Source of the DNA: Azolla caroliniana
Taxonomy: Eukaryota > Polypodiophyta
Assembly: GCA_043228905.1 (NCBI GenBank)
Contig: JBHGNT010000016.1
Location: forward strand, 6,758,001-6,822,000
Direction of reading: 5' to 3'
DNA length: 64,000 nt
The translations under genes were made by a program, and so were the position numbers. The notes under the pieces were generated by a model. That model worked only from the letters and a program-made list of their open reading frames with translations, made no database searches and was not told where the DNA came from. Positions 48,072 through 61,160 of this stretch are shown here, piece after piece (position 1 is the first letter of the stretch; each line of letters opens with the position of its first letter).

Positions 48072-49327
48072 TCATGGTAAGAGAGAAGGGGCATCACTTC
48101 CTCTTTGGGTGTATAACTTTGCTTGTAATTCCTTGAACCTTTCCAAATTAAAGTTTCTTTTAGTCATCAACTTTTTTTGCTTGTTTGAGAACATAGTATG
48201 CATGAAGTCTTGATAAGATGGTTCCCTATGGGTGAAAATGAAGAACATGAGCCCTCCAATGAGACCCGCGGATGTTACAAAGAATGTGATGGGTTCCATG
48301 ACATCCCAAGAAAGATCCCAAAATGTGAGGCGGAAGAACAATAGTGACTGAAATGTTAAGCCCCCAAACACTCCCCAAATGACATGCCGAGCTTTCTTGT
48401 GTGCGATTTTGTCGATCTCTTCCTTCTCCTTCTCCAATTGTTCGAATTCCTTCCTCCTCGGATCATATTCTGGGATTGATGAGATTGGTAATGCATTAGC
48501 TAATAATCCTGCAAGCTGCAAAATGCAACGGATTGTCCATTATTATACAAGTCAAAAGATATTGCAAAATGCAAACCGTTAACGACGTAACAAAACAGAA
48601 AAGGAGATGTGTTTTCGTATCTAACCACGTCTACTACTGAATGTATTGGTTAACAGTATTGGTTAACCACGTCTACTACTGAAAGTACACGGAATGTCTG
48701 GATGGAGATGGTACATACCTTGAAAGGACAGTATGAGGATATTAAAGGTGAGACAGATGTTGCAGTGTTGCAACGTCTCGAATTTATTGTCTATTGGAAG
48801 AAGACCCCTTTTCTCACAATACAAAATTCAAGACCTAAATGGTGCTTAGCGCCACCAGTATGGTTGTTCCCGCCACCAATCACATAACTTGGTTAAGGAG
48901 TGGTGGAGTGTTGAGGGATGGGACCTAAGGAAGAATGCACCAGATCAATGGTAGCTTGATGGTAGGTAAATTTTTTGTAATGTTGTTCATAACTAATGAA
49001 AGGATATTTTTCCCGGAAAAAAAAAAAAAAACAGTATGCATGCATGTATATGTCGCTATGATTGTGCGTATGTTGTTAACATAAAACTTCACGTAAGCCT
49101 TTCTAGATGTATATATTATGCATGTGAGTGAGTGTGGGTGTATGTGAAGGCATACAAACACATACCTGCAGGGATCTTCGCACATGTCCTAGTCCATCAC
49201 ATTGAGACAACAACATCACGATATGTGATAGTTTCTTGGATCTCATACAAAAGAATGTATAGATTGTATGTATGTATATGCATCTAGGTGTATATGAATG
49301 CAAACATACATACATACATATACATAC

Positions 49328-49394
<67 letters not shown>

Positions 49395-50174
49395 GGATCT
49401 TCCAGCATGTCCTGATGCATTATGAATGTAACAATATAATATGGAATATGAATGTATATATCCATGTATGTAGCAAATGTTGGCATGAATAAGTGCACAA
49501 TTCGACACGAACATGCATGGACACATATATATACATACATGCACACACACACACATATATGCATACATATACACACACCCAACATGATCTAATCCATCAT
49601 GGAGGCTGTCAGATATGAAGAATTCATTATATGATCACAGCCATGGAGCAACTATCACCTTATTTGGGCGAAGAAAGACATTGCCGCGGTATATGAAGAT
49701 AACACCCGCATCATCCAAGCTTCTGGCGACGGCATCCGCACCGACATCTGTTGTGGCAAAACCCATGTCTTTGCATAGCTTAATTACATCCACATAAGGC
49801 ATAGATTCACGGCCAGTGCTAAGCAAATGTTGCTTCAGATCTTCCATCTTCACAAGTTTCAACAGTCGTTTGGTCTCTTCTACAGTGCTGTTGCTCCTTC
49901 CTCCTGATGATGGTGATGGTGATGACTTGTTGTTATTATTCTTAGTTCTTTTATCATCATCGTCTTCATCGAGGAGTATCCTATGGCTATGGAAAAACGT
50001 GTGTTTCCATGGCAGGGTTCCTCCTGCTACTATGGGTGGATATGACAACAGACGGTGTGGTCTTGTGGTGTTGTGAAGAAGGTGAGAGTGATTCCATGGT
50101 CGGATTAACTCTGTCTGAGAGGTGAATATGGATCTGTGCACAAGGAACCTTCTCAGAGGCCTGCAAACCACCAT
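48072..50174 (-). CDS. MCU: Mitochondrial calcium uniporter (MCU)
   Basis: Two phase-0 exons on the minus strand: 50174-49659 and 48515-48072 (stop), 319 residues. Exon 1 starts with an Arg-rich mitochondrial presequence (MVVCRPLRRFLVHRSIF...) and ends FIYRGNVFLRPNK. Exon 2 continues LAGLLANALPI, a coiled-coil segment (KEFEQLEKEKEEIDKIAHKK), transmembrane helix 1, the pore signature WDVMEPITFF (plant form of the DIME selectivity motif, Asp and Glu present), helix 2 and a C-terminal helix (KRNFNLERFKELQ). MCU forms the Ca2+ channel of the inner mitochondrial membrane. The single intron holds an antisense LINE 3' end and a long TA tract. A (CATA)n array begins 48 bp upstream of the ATG. The gene appears intact. 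Confidence 0.95.
48683..49032 (+). mobile_element. 5'-truncated LINE 3' end in the MCU intron
   Basis: The sequence from GAAAGTACACGGAATGTCTG to a poly-A run at 49017-49031 is nearly identical to the 3' end of the LINE at 59593-60389 (reverse strand there), apart from a 21-bp insertion near 48862 and a few substitutions. It lies antisense to MCU. ACAGTAT follows the tail and also occurs at 48653-48659, a possible short target-site duplication. Between that and the LINE start is a 20-bp copy of upstream flank (TAACCACGTCTACTACTGAA at 48622 and 48664), which looks like 5' filler made during integration. Confidence 0.85.
49303..49392. repeat. (CATA)n-(TA)n microsatellite
   Basis: CATACATA units pass into about 25 TA dinucleotides within the MCU intron. 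Confidence 0.95.
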
Positions 50175-50221
50175 GGTTCTTAGCAGAAAAAACACAGGGA
50201 AAGGGAAGAAATGGGCAGTTA

Positions 50222-50580
50222 TACATATACATGCATGCACACATACACATACATACATTCATACATACATACATACATACATACAGGCACACATCCACAT
50301 ACATTCATTCATACATACATACTACATACATACATATACATGCATGCACACATACACATACATACAGGCACACATCCACATGCATACATACATGCACACA
50401 TCCACATACATTCATTCATACATGCATACATGCACACATCCACATACATTCATTCATACATACATATACATGCATGCGCACATACACATACATACATACA
50501 AGCACGCATCCACATACATACATACATACATACATACACGTACACATACACGTACACAAACACATACACATACATTGTGT
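50222..50580. repeat. (CATA)n array at the MCU promoter
   Basis: About 350 bp of ACATACAT units with periodic CACACATCCACATACATTCA interruptions, beginning 48 bp upstream of the MCU ATG. All frames in it are artefacts. Confidence 0.95.
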
Positions 50581-51362
50581 ATCATTACATTGATGCTTGG
50601 ACCAGGTTTAGACACTCATATGGATCCGACTACGTGTCAACAAATCATTGGCACAAGAAATGTACTCTAGTCTTTCGTGGCATGCACCCATTTGTTATAT
50701 CCCATAAGTATAACACACAACCATTAGCCAACGGAAATATATATCGGCTACATAACTGTTTTGCTCGGAGTTAGGGGGTGTGTGGAGACCCAATGATATC
50801 CCATGCTTTACGTGAGTTGCATAAAACCATTCACGATGATCTAGAAATGTGGCACACAAACCATTGGCAAGTTGGCACCGAAAAATATGGTTTAGAGAAC
50901 CAGTTGTCTCGTGTGTGGATGCTAGGTAAACTAATTTCAAGGTGATGAGGAATGAAGTGTGCCAAGTAAATCCTCAAAACCAAAGCAAACATGATCAAGT
51001 TCAAAGGCTTTTGAGGTAGCCAAGCAGTTACAAAAGGTAAAGTTTGTCTTTACTTTTCATGATGGGTGACAACCTACATCATTCCTTAATAAGAACATCA
51101 TTGACATGTGAATGAATTGTCGTCCCCGCCAACCTACCTACCCTCAACCTAAAGTTTTCATTTGAGTTTAATGCTAGAAACCTCTTTCACCAATTATGCC
51201 AGTTTCAAAGATATAGTATGACAACAATTGCACACATAGTCGTAACAAACTAAACATATAGATATACATGCACACACATATCAATGTGCATATTGACATG
51301 CATGTATAGAGATATATATTGTTTATATTGATGATTCTCTATATTGGTGGGCACATCCTTGA

Positions 51363-51393
<31 letters not shown>

Positions 51394-52730
51394 ATAAAGG
51401 AACAAAACGAGTTGGTAAGCAAAGAGACAAAGTTAAGTCTTCTTTAGCATTATCCATCCGCGTGTCAATTTTTGACCTTTTCTAAAAAAACTGCACATTT
51501 TTAAGTTTATAAAACAATGCTCCAAGAAAAGTTTACCTCGTTCATTAAAACATTGATCAAATTCTAGAGGTTGCCAGCATGAAAATATGTAAGAAGCAAC
51601 CAAAAATTTGTCACAAATATATATATATATATATCTATATCTATATCTATATCTATATATCTATATCTATATCTATATATATATTGATTTATTTATTGAA
51701 GTTTCCCAAACTTGATTTGTTCCCCCTTAAAATCTATCTGTTAACGATTGAATGATAACCTCGGGACAAATATTTTTCAGGCAATGGTTAAAAGCTCTCT
51801 ATGTTATATGTGAAGTTAGTTAATGGTTTGTGAAAACTCCCTCTTAAACACACATCTCTCTTGATTCTAGTTGTTGGTTAGCGTTTAGTAATTAATTACA
51901 CACAAATTTTGTCATGAGGGTGGGGAAAGTGAGAAACCCCATTTTAATGGGAAATGTGGAAATTTCAAAATGTTTTAGTTGACTCATTCCAACGAAAATA
52001 TTTTGGGGATGGAAACTTGGATTTGATTGCACGACAATGGTCCTTTTTTGCAAGCATCAGGCATAGGATGATCTACGTGCAAATATGTACGATGTATATT
52101 GGATTGTTAAAACTTAAGACCATGAGTATATTAGGGACCTATCCCAATCTTTATAAACAAACCATGCTTTATATGCAAATAAACCACAAAGTTATGAACA
52201 CACCATAACAATACATGTCCAAGCAATGACCTGGCCAAGCAAATTGTCTACAATCTAATGTCCATGTCCTTAGTTCCTTCACTAAAGGGACACATTTAAT
52301 GAGGTGCTACCTATTATGTAGAGAGATAGACCATAATTATGTGACCAAACTAGAGTTATTTGGCTCATGGGCTGAATAAATTATCTTAATGAATAGATCT
52401 CAGGATCGACTAAGGCGATCATCACAATGGGCCCATATGCGGCCTAATTGACACGGGCAATAAGGTGTTAGCCCATAAAAAGCATAGTTTGGCGACAAGA
52501 ACATGGCCATCCGGCCTTATTGGCGGCCGTTCACAAGCTTTGTCCGGTGGACACTCAAAAATCACTTTCAAATCCAGACCTTTTACATCTATCAAATAAA
52601 TGGGGTTCTTCTCTGAAATGCCCATATACATAGTTTGGATGAATCCACTAGCCAAGCTGTCCTCTTGGTCTTGCATTTTCAGCCCTGTTGATGTGGGTGA
52701 GAGCTATGGCCTACCCTGAGATGGGAAGAG
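50581..52730. other. Intergenic with microsatellites
   Basis: (CTAT)n lies at about 51367-51384, and (TA)n plus (TATATC)n at about 51617-51690. A minus-strand frame at 50695-50940 (81 codons) has no clear family. No gene supported. Confidence 0.55.
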
Positions 52731-55409
52731 ATGTCAAAACCATGTTCACTTCACATGAGAAGACCCTTCTCTGGCCTCCAAAATGCAGAACATGCTCTGG
52801 TCAGTGCCAGTGGAGAGTGTTCATGGAAGCTTATACAAGGAAAAGAAGAAGAAGAAGAGGAGGAGGAGGAGGAGGATAAAGAAGCACCCATCAGAGTAAG
52901 TGCATCTTCTTACTCTAAAATACTCAAGAAATGTTGTGATTCATTGATAGATGGAAGAATTATACATGATCACATCATAAGGCATGGGTTTGATAAGAAC
53001 ATATATGTGGTCAATTGTCTTGGTTACTTTTACGGTAATTTTGGAGCTCTTAGGGAAGCTTACTGGTTGTTTCGAGATATATTTGGCCATGGTCGGGATG
53101 TGTTTTCATGGAATTTCTTGATAAGAGCGTATGCAAAAGATGGCCGATTAAATGATGCATTCGAATTTTTCCAACAAATGCACGTTGAAGATGTCCTTCC
53201 GGACAAATTCTCCTTCATTTGTCTTCTTTCTTCATGTGATTACAGAGATCAAGGCATGCCATTACATTCTTGCATCATTGAGCATGCTCTGGAAACACAA
53301 AACCTCATTGGAAATACGCTTATTAGCTTCTATGGGAAGTGTGGTAGGTTGGAAGAAGCACACAGTAGTTTCGAAATGATGTCAACACAAAGAGATATTG
53401 TCTCATGGAATTCAATCATTTCGGCATATGCACAATACGGGGAAATAAACAAGGCATTCTCTGTGTTTGAACAAATGTCGTCTGTGGGGATGAAACCCGA
53501 CAAAGTCACCTTTATTACTCTTCTTTCGGTGTCGGCCGACAAGTCATCCCTTGATGAAGGCCGATATATTCACATGTATGTCATGGATAGTGGGTTTTCC
53601 TTGGAAAGAACAATTGAAAATGCTCTTGTAAATATGTATGGTAAATGTGGTATTTTGATAGATGCAAGAAACATGTTCGAATTGATGGATCAAAAGGATA
53701 TTGTCTCGTGGAATGCTATCATTACCGCATATGTATATAATGAAGAGGGCAGTGAGGCTCTACAGCTCTACAGTTCCTTGTTGCTCAAAGGATGGATACC
53801 CAACAAAATTACACTAATGAGCATTCTTGATGCTTGTGCTTCTGAGGGGTTCTCAATGGAAGGCCGGAGAGTGCACACATGCATTTTATGCTCTGTGTTT
53901 GTCTCAGATATTGTACTAGGGACGGCGATTGTTCATATGTATGGATCATGTAAAGCTTCACAGGACAATGCAAGAATTGCTTTCGACCAAATGCCTGAGA
54001 GAAATCTCTTCTCTTGGAATACAATAATTGCAATGTATACCCACTGTGGTGAAGGGATCAAAGCTTTTTTCATGTATAAAAGAATGCAATGTGAAAGTAT
54101 ACTGCCTAATCATGTCACCTTTGTTACTGTCATTTCCGCATGTGCTGATCTAGCATTGAACACCCTCTTTCATGGAAAGTGTATTCATTGTCTCATCATT
54201 TCAGCTGGTTCCTCAGCAGATGTGGTCATAGCCACATCATTGCTACACATGTATGGTAAGCATGGGTGCTTGAAAGAGGCATATAAACTTTTTGAGTGTG
54301 TGATGATGCCAAATTTAATCTCGTGGAATGCGATAATGGCGGCATATGCCCATAATGGACATGCAATGAACGTCCACAATCTTATGAACCGAATGAAACA
54401 AGAAGGACTAGTCCCAGATAAAGCCAGCTTTCTTATCATTCTTTGTGCATATGCTAGGCAAGAAACGTTACCAATGGGAAAGCAGACACATGCTTGCCTT
54501 GTTCAAAGCATGTATGAAACTGATATTTCAGTTGCAAACGCCCTTGTAAACATGTATGGAGAGTGCCATGCATGGGTGGATGCATCAAATGTGTTTGAAT
54601 GTATGCCTCAAGGCAATGTATTCTCATGGAATGCGTTAATAGGCGCCTATGTGAAAGGTGACCAATCGAAGCTTGCATTGCAAATCTTTCACAATATGCA
54701 ACATGAAGGTGTACTGCCAGATGAAGTGACATTCATATGTGTATTGGATGCGTGCTTGGTGGAGATGGCAATGGAGAAAAGCAAGCAATTTTATTTGTGT
54801 TTTATAGAGAGTGGATTAAAACTAGAGGTGGCATTGGCATCTTCCTTCATAAGTGTATATGGAAAATGTGGTAGGTTGCGAGATGCACAAAGGGTATTTG
54901 ATGAAAGTCCGAAGCATAAAGTGGATACATGGAACTCTATGATATCAGTGTATGCCCAAAGTGGTGAGGGAAAGGAAGCCCTTCATATGCTGTCTTTAAT
55001 GGACAAGGAAGGGGTTGCCCCAAATGAAGTCACTTTTGTCAGTGTTCTAACTGGGTGTAGCCATGGAGGTCTAGTCCTTGAAGGTTTCTTATGTTTCGGT
55101 TCTATGACCCAAGACCATAGGATTAAACCTAAGATGGAGCATTATAATTGTTTGATTGACATGCTTGGTAGAGTAGGAAGGCTAGATGAGGCAGATTATC
55201 TCATCAGGAAAATAGTACCTTTTCCACCCACATCCACACCTCTCTTAAGTTTGCTTGCATCATGTAGGCATCATCAAGTTGATGTAGTCCTTGGGGAATA
55301 TATTTCAAACCTTGCATTAATGGTGGATCCTCAGGATTGCACACCTTATATAATGTTGTGGAATATTTATGCAACAGCTTGCAATCTTGGGGATGGAGAA
55401 TCAGGCTAA
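52731..55409 (+). CDS. PLS-type pentatricopeptide repeat protein, truncated E domain
   Basis: A single intronless frame of 892 codons. Seven SWN/TWN-containing blocks (for example VSWNSIISAYAQYGEINKAF, ISWNAIMAAYAHNGH) alternate with VNMYGKCG-type and PDxVTFxxLLxxC-type repeats: the P-L-S triplet order of organellar RNA-binding PPR proteins. Such proteins bind RNA base by base and, with E/DYW tails, act in C-to-U editing. The tail here reads KMEHYNCLIDMLGRVGRLDEA then LWNIYATACNLGDGESG and stops, so most of the E motif and any E+/DYW domain are missing. Other frames downstream do not restore a DYW. The N-terminus has no strong targeting signature and includes a run of ten Glu encoded by GAA/GAG repeats at about 52840-52876. 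It may work with a DYW partner or be a decaying copy. The frame is otherwise unbroken. Confidence 0.95.
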   Translation: MSKPCSLHMRRPFSGLQNAEHALVSASGECSWKLIQGKEEEEEEEEEEDKEAPIRVSASSYSKILKKCCDSLIDGRIIHDHIIRHGFDKNIYVVNCLGYFYGNFGALREAYWLFRDIFGHGRDVFSWNFLIRAYAKDGRLNDAFEFFQQMHVEDVLPDKFSFICLLSSCDYRDQGMPLHSCIIEHALETQNLIGNTLISFYGKCGRLEEAHSSFEMMSTQRDIVSWNSIISAYAQYGEINKAFSVFEQMSSVGMKPDKVTFITLLSVSADKSSLDEGRYIHMYVMDSGFSLERTIENALVNMYGKCGILIDARNMFELMDQKDIVSWNAIITAYVYNEEGSEALQLYSSLLLKGWIPNKITLMSILDACASEGFSMEGRRVHTCILCSVFVSDIVLGTAIVHMYGSCKASQDNARIAFDQMPERNLFSWNTIIAMYTHCGEGIKAFFMYKRMQCESILPNHVTFVTVISACADLALNTLFHGKCIHCLIISAGSSADVVIATSLLHMYGKHGCLKEAYKLFECVMMPNLISWNAIMAAYAHNGHAMNVHNLMNRMKQEGLVPDKASFLIILCAYARQETLPMGKQTHACLVQSMYETDISVANALVNMYGECHAWVDASNVFECMPQGNVFSWNALIGAYVKGDQSKLALQIFHNMQHEGVLPDEVTFICVLDACLVEMAMEKSKQFYLCFIESGLKLEVALASSFISVYGKCGRLRDAQRVFDESPKHKVDTWNSMISVYAQSGEGKEALHMLSLMDKEGVAPNEVTFVSVLTGCSHGGLVLEGFLCFGSMTQDHRIKPKMEHYNCLIDMLGRVGRLDEADYLIRKIVPFPPTSTPLLSLLASCRHHQVDVVLGEYISNLALMVDPQDCTPYIMLWNIYATACNLGDGESG

Positions 55410-58400
55410 TCAGCTTGTAGGATTCTGGAGGATGGTGAACTATGTGTGGACGAGGGGGAAGGCCGACAAAACTCTAAGGGGAGGCTTTGCCCTTGTGGTA
55501 CTGATGTGCAAATCATTTGACATATTTGGAAGTACACATGGGCATGCAAATCTAGAGGAAAACTTTGTGGAGGTTCTTATTGAATTCTGGTCGCAAAACG
55601 GGGTTAGCAATTTGTTAGTTTTTTCCAATGATAAGTGGTGAACACAAAAGGATGCAATCATCACTATTAGTAATTGAACTTTATTATTGAATACCATGTT
55701 TATTATCCATACTTAATCATAGGGATCTTCTTAAGAGCCTACTAAATGGCTATGCTTATATACACGGAGCCTCATTTTGATGAAAATGCACTTGTACATC
55801 ATTGGTTTTCATACATTTACTTACAATACCTCGACGAGGTGAAATGTCATCATTTGCACATAGAGATGTCTTGCAGGTATAAGAGGGGTAATTATAGGTA
55901 CAGTGATTCATGATCATGATACGAAGTTCACAAGTGATATTTGGACAAACATTTTTACAAGCCTGAAATCCACCTTAAGTTTTGGTACAACTAATCATCC
56001 TTAGATGGATGGGTAGTCCTTATCTAGATCGGTGCCCATTCCTTGTACACTTAAAATAAGTTCAAGAGCATTCTTTCACATTGTGGGTGCACAAATCTAC
56101 ACACAATGGAGTAATTATTCCCTTGCAGTTAGATTTTAACATTTCGATAATAAAAAATCTTTGACATGTAAAGATTTTCTCACTCGTATGTAAAATCTAT
56201 TGCAACATAGAGAAAGCCAAATATCACAATGATTTGATCTATTGCAGTAATAACTTTTAAATGTTTTTGTTGACGTGTAGGTTTTCTTATGGTGGTTCCC
56301 CTATGACCTCATTGAAATATGTCAAAAGCTAATGGACCAAGCAGCTACACTGATTTGTGCTTTGATTAATTGTAAAGCAAGAGAAAGAAGTAACCTCAAA
56401 TTATTGCAAGAGCACAATAGCATTTAGTACCAAATATTCGGCCCCTCCAATGAATTTGTGGGATAAGAAAATGTCTTCATTCATGAGTATTGGTGTCTTG
56501 GTTATCATGATTCATGACGGTACTCCATGCTCATGCAAATCACATCCCAAAAAAGTGAGGGCTTCATTTAGGGGATATGTTTTCATGATAAATTAGTTTT
56601 GGCTTAAGTTATTATTACTCATTGCATGCATACACCTTTGTATTGTTCTCATGTGCACAAATTCCAACACTAAGTGGTTATAATGTGAATATAATTTCGT
56701 GTCAATCAATGCTCATTGGAGGCATATTTGTAACTCGTACCCCTTATGATAGACAAACACAACAACAAAATATGATATATGGATTTGCTCATTAACATCA
56801 ATCATTTTACAAATTCACCACGTGATTAGAGAAGGAGAAGGAATTATGTAAAAACTAGAAATGATAGAAGGGGTTAAAGGATCAACCAATAATCTATAGA
56901 AAATAGCTATAAAACATCATACGACATTCATGAGCAAATATTTATTAAACAAAGAGAGACGATTGATTTGACAAAAATTGAGCAAAATGACTTTACATGC
57001 AACAAGCTATAACTATTGACTACCCACCAACATCATGTGACCTTCATAAACAATGATTACTACGATGAAGATATTGAGAAAGAATAATGTGAGTTTCATT
57101 GAAAAAGATTGCCCTAGCAACCTGGCACATGAAGTGGCCATTAAGTTGTAAGAAAGATAGGACCAGCGTGTTTATGTAGACATATATTAAATGTTTGTGT
57201 GGAAGTCATTGGCTCTGCCTTGTCTTATCTCAAAATATAATTGTGAAGGACTAACACTGCTAGGTCATAACCTAGGCTTAAGAATTCCAACTTATGCTCA
57301 CATTCATTGGTAGAATATAAATTAGTCATATCAATGAAGGATGATTTGTAATTGGCGCTATATAGCATGAAACAACAACTCAGATAAGTGTCAAAGCAAA
57401 AGAACGACATGCATAATTAGAAGTAAAATTCTCTTGTAAGAGTCCCTTAGCAAATAACACATGGATTCAGAAAATTGAAATGTCATATTCAAGAATTATG
57501 AATCCATGGATAGGCAACAAACTTGTGCGAGATAATAAAAAATATGTACACAATAAATTTGCATATACTTGTTTACGAAATCAATTAGTTGTCTTCTATT
57601 CATCAAAATATGAAATTGTTTGGCTACAAGTGTTTTCGAAATAGTGATATTTGAACCAAACCTTCTAAGATGATGCTTTTGTCATCTTTAGTTAGAACTT
57701 ATATGGAAGAATGTTGGCAATCTAAGACATTGAATGAGTTGTATGTTTATATTGTGTGCATGACGTATTAAGTTCTAGTAAACCAAAATATTAGAGTATT
57801 ACCTCTCGATCCATAAATTGCTCTTCAAATATTGACAAGATCGTATATTTCAATAGACATCATTGGCATGTAAATTGGAATTGTTTATTTATAATATATA
57901 TAGTGAACGACTAATTATAGAACCCTTTTGGGAAACAAATATACGAGCCCATTGTCATAGAGTACACCTACAATATTTAATATTCAATATGCCCCAGTAT
58001 GTGATAATCGATGATAATGGTGATGTGTCCCACCTTATCAAAAGAACGTATAACATGTTCTAGTTTTCCATGTATGTTGATTGTGGCTAAGCAGACGTCC
58101 CATTGCATTCAAGTTTGAGATTGTCCTATTTGTGAGAAATATATAGTATGTATTTCAAAAGCTTCACACTCATTGATTGAGTTTAAAAGAGCAACAAGTT
58201 TTTGCACCAACATAGTGTTGCTCATCTTAGAAGGGTAGGCCCCACGTCACATAATAACAAATAATGTTTGAATTTCGTGGCATTTCGATGGTGAGAACCG
58301 CCCCTTGTACAAATTCCTTTCCAATAATGCAATTGTTTAAAACAAACAACATTCACTTATGAGAAGAATGCAAATGTAGAATAGGACTATAATCAACTTC

Positions 58401-59575
58401 TGTATATATAAATATTTCTAGATATGGACAAAAATAATTTCGATTGCTAGAGATAACAAGAAATGGAGCTAACAAAAGCTACATATCTCATCATAAAAAG
58501 TGTGTATATGATTGGGCGTTGCAATATATTACATCATTCGTGACATGCTAGATAATGCGCTTTATGAGTTTCTTGGTGTCACCACGCGTCCGATTCTCAT
58601 TCACAGGTTACGTCACTCGTGACCTAGGTTGTATTTGATTTCTTACCTCGATGAATATATGAGCTTCAAGTTGATGATATGAAGTAGAATGCAAATCCGA
58701 ACGGTAAATGATTTTTGCAATTGTAGTAGCTTTATGTAAAGACAAAGTCAATGGTTCTTTCCATCTTTTAAGAGATAAAAGACAATGTGTGCATTGGGTA
58801 TGTTCCTTATCCAATGAGAAAAAATATATGTTTGACTTTAACCTTACATGTGTAGACAACTTGGTCTAACCAGGAAATTAGGTTCTCCATAAATGTATCT
58901 TCCATAACCATTGGAAAACTTATTGTTATTATTATCATGCTTATATAGAATTGTTGGCTCGTTTCCATTTTTTTTGGTCAAACATTTTACCCTCAACCCG
59001 TACTAGTTGTCATCACTTATAGGATGCATCGTGAACTCTATTATTCTTTATGACCAATGACAACATAACACCAATCTACCCTTAACGTTCTACAACCATT
59101 AAATTGTCACCACCTCCACATTTCCTTAAACCTCCTTCTATCAAAACATGTTTAATGCTCAAAATCCACGAGTACCTAACGCCCTTATCCTCTTGCATTC
59201 CAATACTACCGCATCAACATTGTGGTCCTTTTCATTACCTCATAAGGCTCCATTAATGAGCTACTGATATCACATTTGGTTTAAATTCCTCAAAGCAACA
59301 TGGTAGCCAATAAAATATCAACATCAATTGCCCTCCCTCCCCCCTTTTTTGTGAGATTGTAGAAGCCATACCTACCAACACACTTTTCTTTAGGCACTTG
59401 GTCACTACAAATGTTAACATCGCATTAGACCTCGTTCCACAAAGCATTTCACCCTCCAACACATTGGCTACCACTCCCGTTTTTGCGACCAATGAGTTAC
59501 TTTCATGTTTGCACCACATAACATTGAGCATAGGTGTAAAACCTAGTGACAACATGTTAGCTCTGCACCAAACTT
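55410..59575. other. Intergenic, no gene supported
   Basis: Short frames only (under 125 codons) with no recognisable motifs. Confidence 0.55.
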
Positions 59576-59592
59576 TTTTCGAAAAGGCAATG

Positions 59593-60389
59593 TTTTTTTT
59601 TTTTTTCCTGGAAAAATATCCTTTCATTAGTTATGAACAATTATTATAATAAAAACTGACCTCCCATCAAGCTACCATTGATCTGGTGCATTCTTCCTTA
59701 GGTCCCATCCCTCAAGGATAAATAGTATGAACACTCCACCACTCCTTAACCAAGTTATGTGATTGGTGGTGCTAAGCACCATTTAGGTCTTGAATTTTGT
59801 ACTGTGAGAAAAGGGGCCTTCTTCCAATAGGCAATAAATTCGAGACGTTGCAACACTGCAACATCTGTCTCACCTTTAATATCCTCATACCGCCCTTTCA
59901 AGGTATGTACCATCTCCATCCAGACATTCCGTACACTTTCCACGAGATGAACAGTAGTATTACCAAACACCTTAGAACACCTAGGCGTCCAAATAAACCA
60001 CATTGTGGTGGTGCATAGTAGCTCCCATACTTCTGGCATTGTCTTTACCATGTAAGGAGCCTCCATTTGACTTCGTTGCACCACCATTATCATTCCTCTT
60101 TGAATTCTAATAATCGTGTCATTTGGGCATGCCTCATATGGCCACATCACTTGTGCCATTGTAGCCCATACTACCATACCCCACAAAAAATTGCAATCCC
60201 TAAACATACAGGCAAGAACTTGGAACACTCGTCTCCAAACTTGCTGTGCAACATGACATTCCCACAAGCAATGTTTCAATGTCTCCATTTGACAACTACA
60301 ATAGATGCATGCGGTCGGTGCAGCTGATTGTTGCAACCATTGGCCAATTGGTAATGCTCTATGTATTACTAGCCATTGGAAGACATTTA
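59593..60389 (-). mobile_element. Young 5'-truncated LINE with perfect 17-bp target-site duplication
   Basis: The minus strand encodes the C-terminus of LINE ORF2 without a stop until 59755: FQWLVIHRALPIGQWLQ, then CIYCSCQMETLKHCLWECHV (CxxC...HxxxxC zf-RVT zinc motif), then an acidic/basic tail ending LAPPIT. A 3' UTR and a poly-A tail (T-run at 59593-59606 on the plus strand) follow. TTTTCGAAAAGGCAATG flanks both sides exactly (59576-59592 and 60390-60406). Severe 5' truncation, a poly-A tail and a long duplication show target-primed reverse transcription. Confidence 0.95.
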
Positions 60390-60821
60390 TTTTCGAAAAG
60401 GCAATGTATTATAACCCTTTGACACCACATCAATCATTCCTACGTTGTTCTTCCTTTATATATGTCTATTAACATGGCCTCCTCTTGGATCAACAATTGT
60501 CATTGCATTTTTTTGCAACCATTCAATGACTGCCATACCAAACATCTAGCCTCTTTACGGAAATCTGTTACCACAATGTAAGCATCACCCTCAATATGGA
60601 AATCTAAGCACAACTCTGTCACATATCAACGGATGGATTCAATTGGCGGAAAAGGACTATGCACATACATATATACATGTGTTATGTACTTCAATGCGTT
60701 TCCTTCTTGTGCCACGGGGTTGGAGTGTGGGTTTTCGTCATATGGACAGTTGAAGATCTTTCACAAGGATGGCCAAGTCAAGTAATGTGTGTTTGAGGGC
60801 CCGGAAAAAAGAAGGCCACAT

Positions 60822-60875
60822 ACATTACATACATTACATACATACATACATACATTACATACATACATACATACA

Positions 60876-60906
<31 letters not shown>

Positions 60907-61118
60907 CATACATACATACATACATACATACATACATACATACATACATACATACATACATGCACGCACATACATACACATACATACACATACATACATA
61001 CATACATACATACATACATACATACATGCACACACATACATACACATACATACATACATACATACATACATACATACATACATACATACATACATACATA
61101 CATACATACATACATGCA

Positions 61119-61160
<42 letters not shown>

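Noticed and set aside
55369-55641. Frameshifted E+/DYW tail of the PPR gene
   Set aside because: None of the three frames after the stop shows the PGxSWIE or HP...DYW blocks, so there is no hidden tail to recover.
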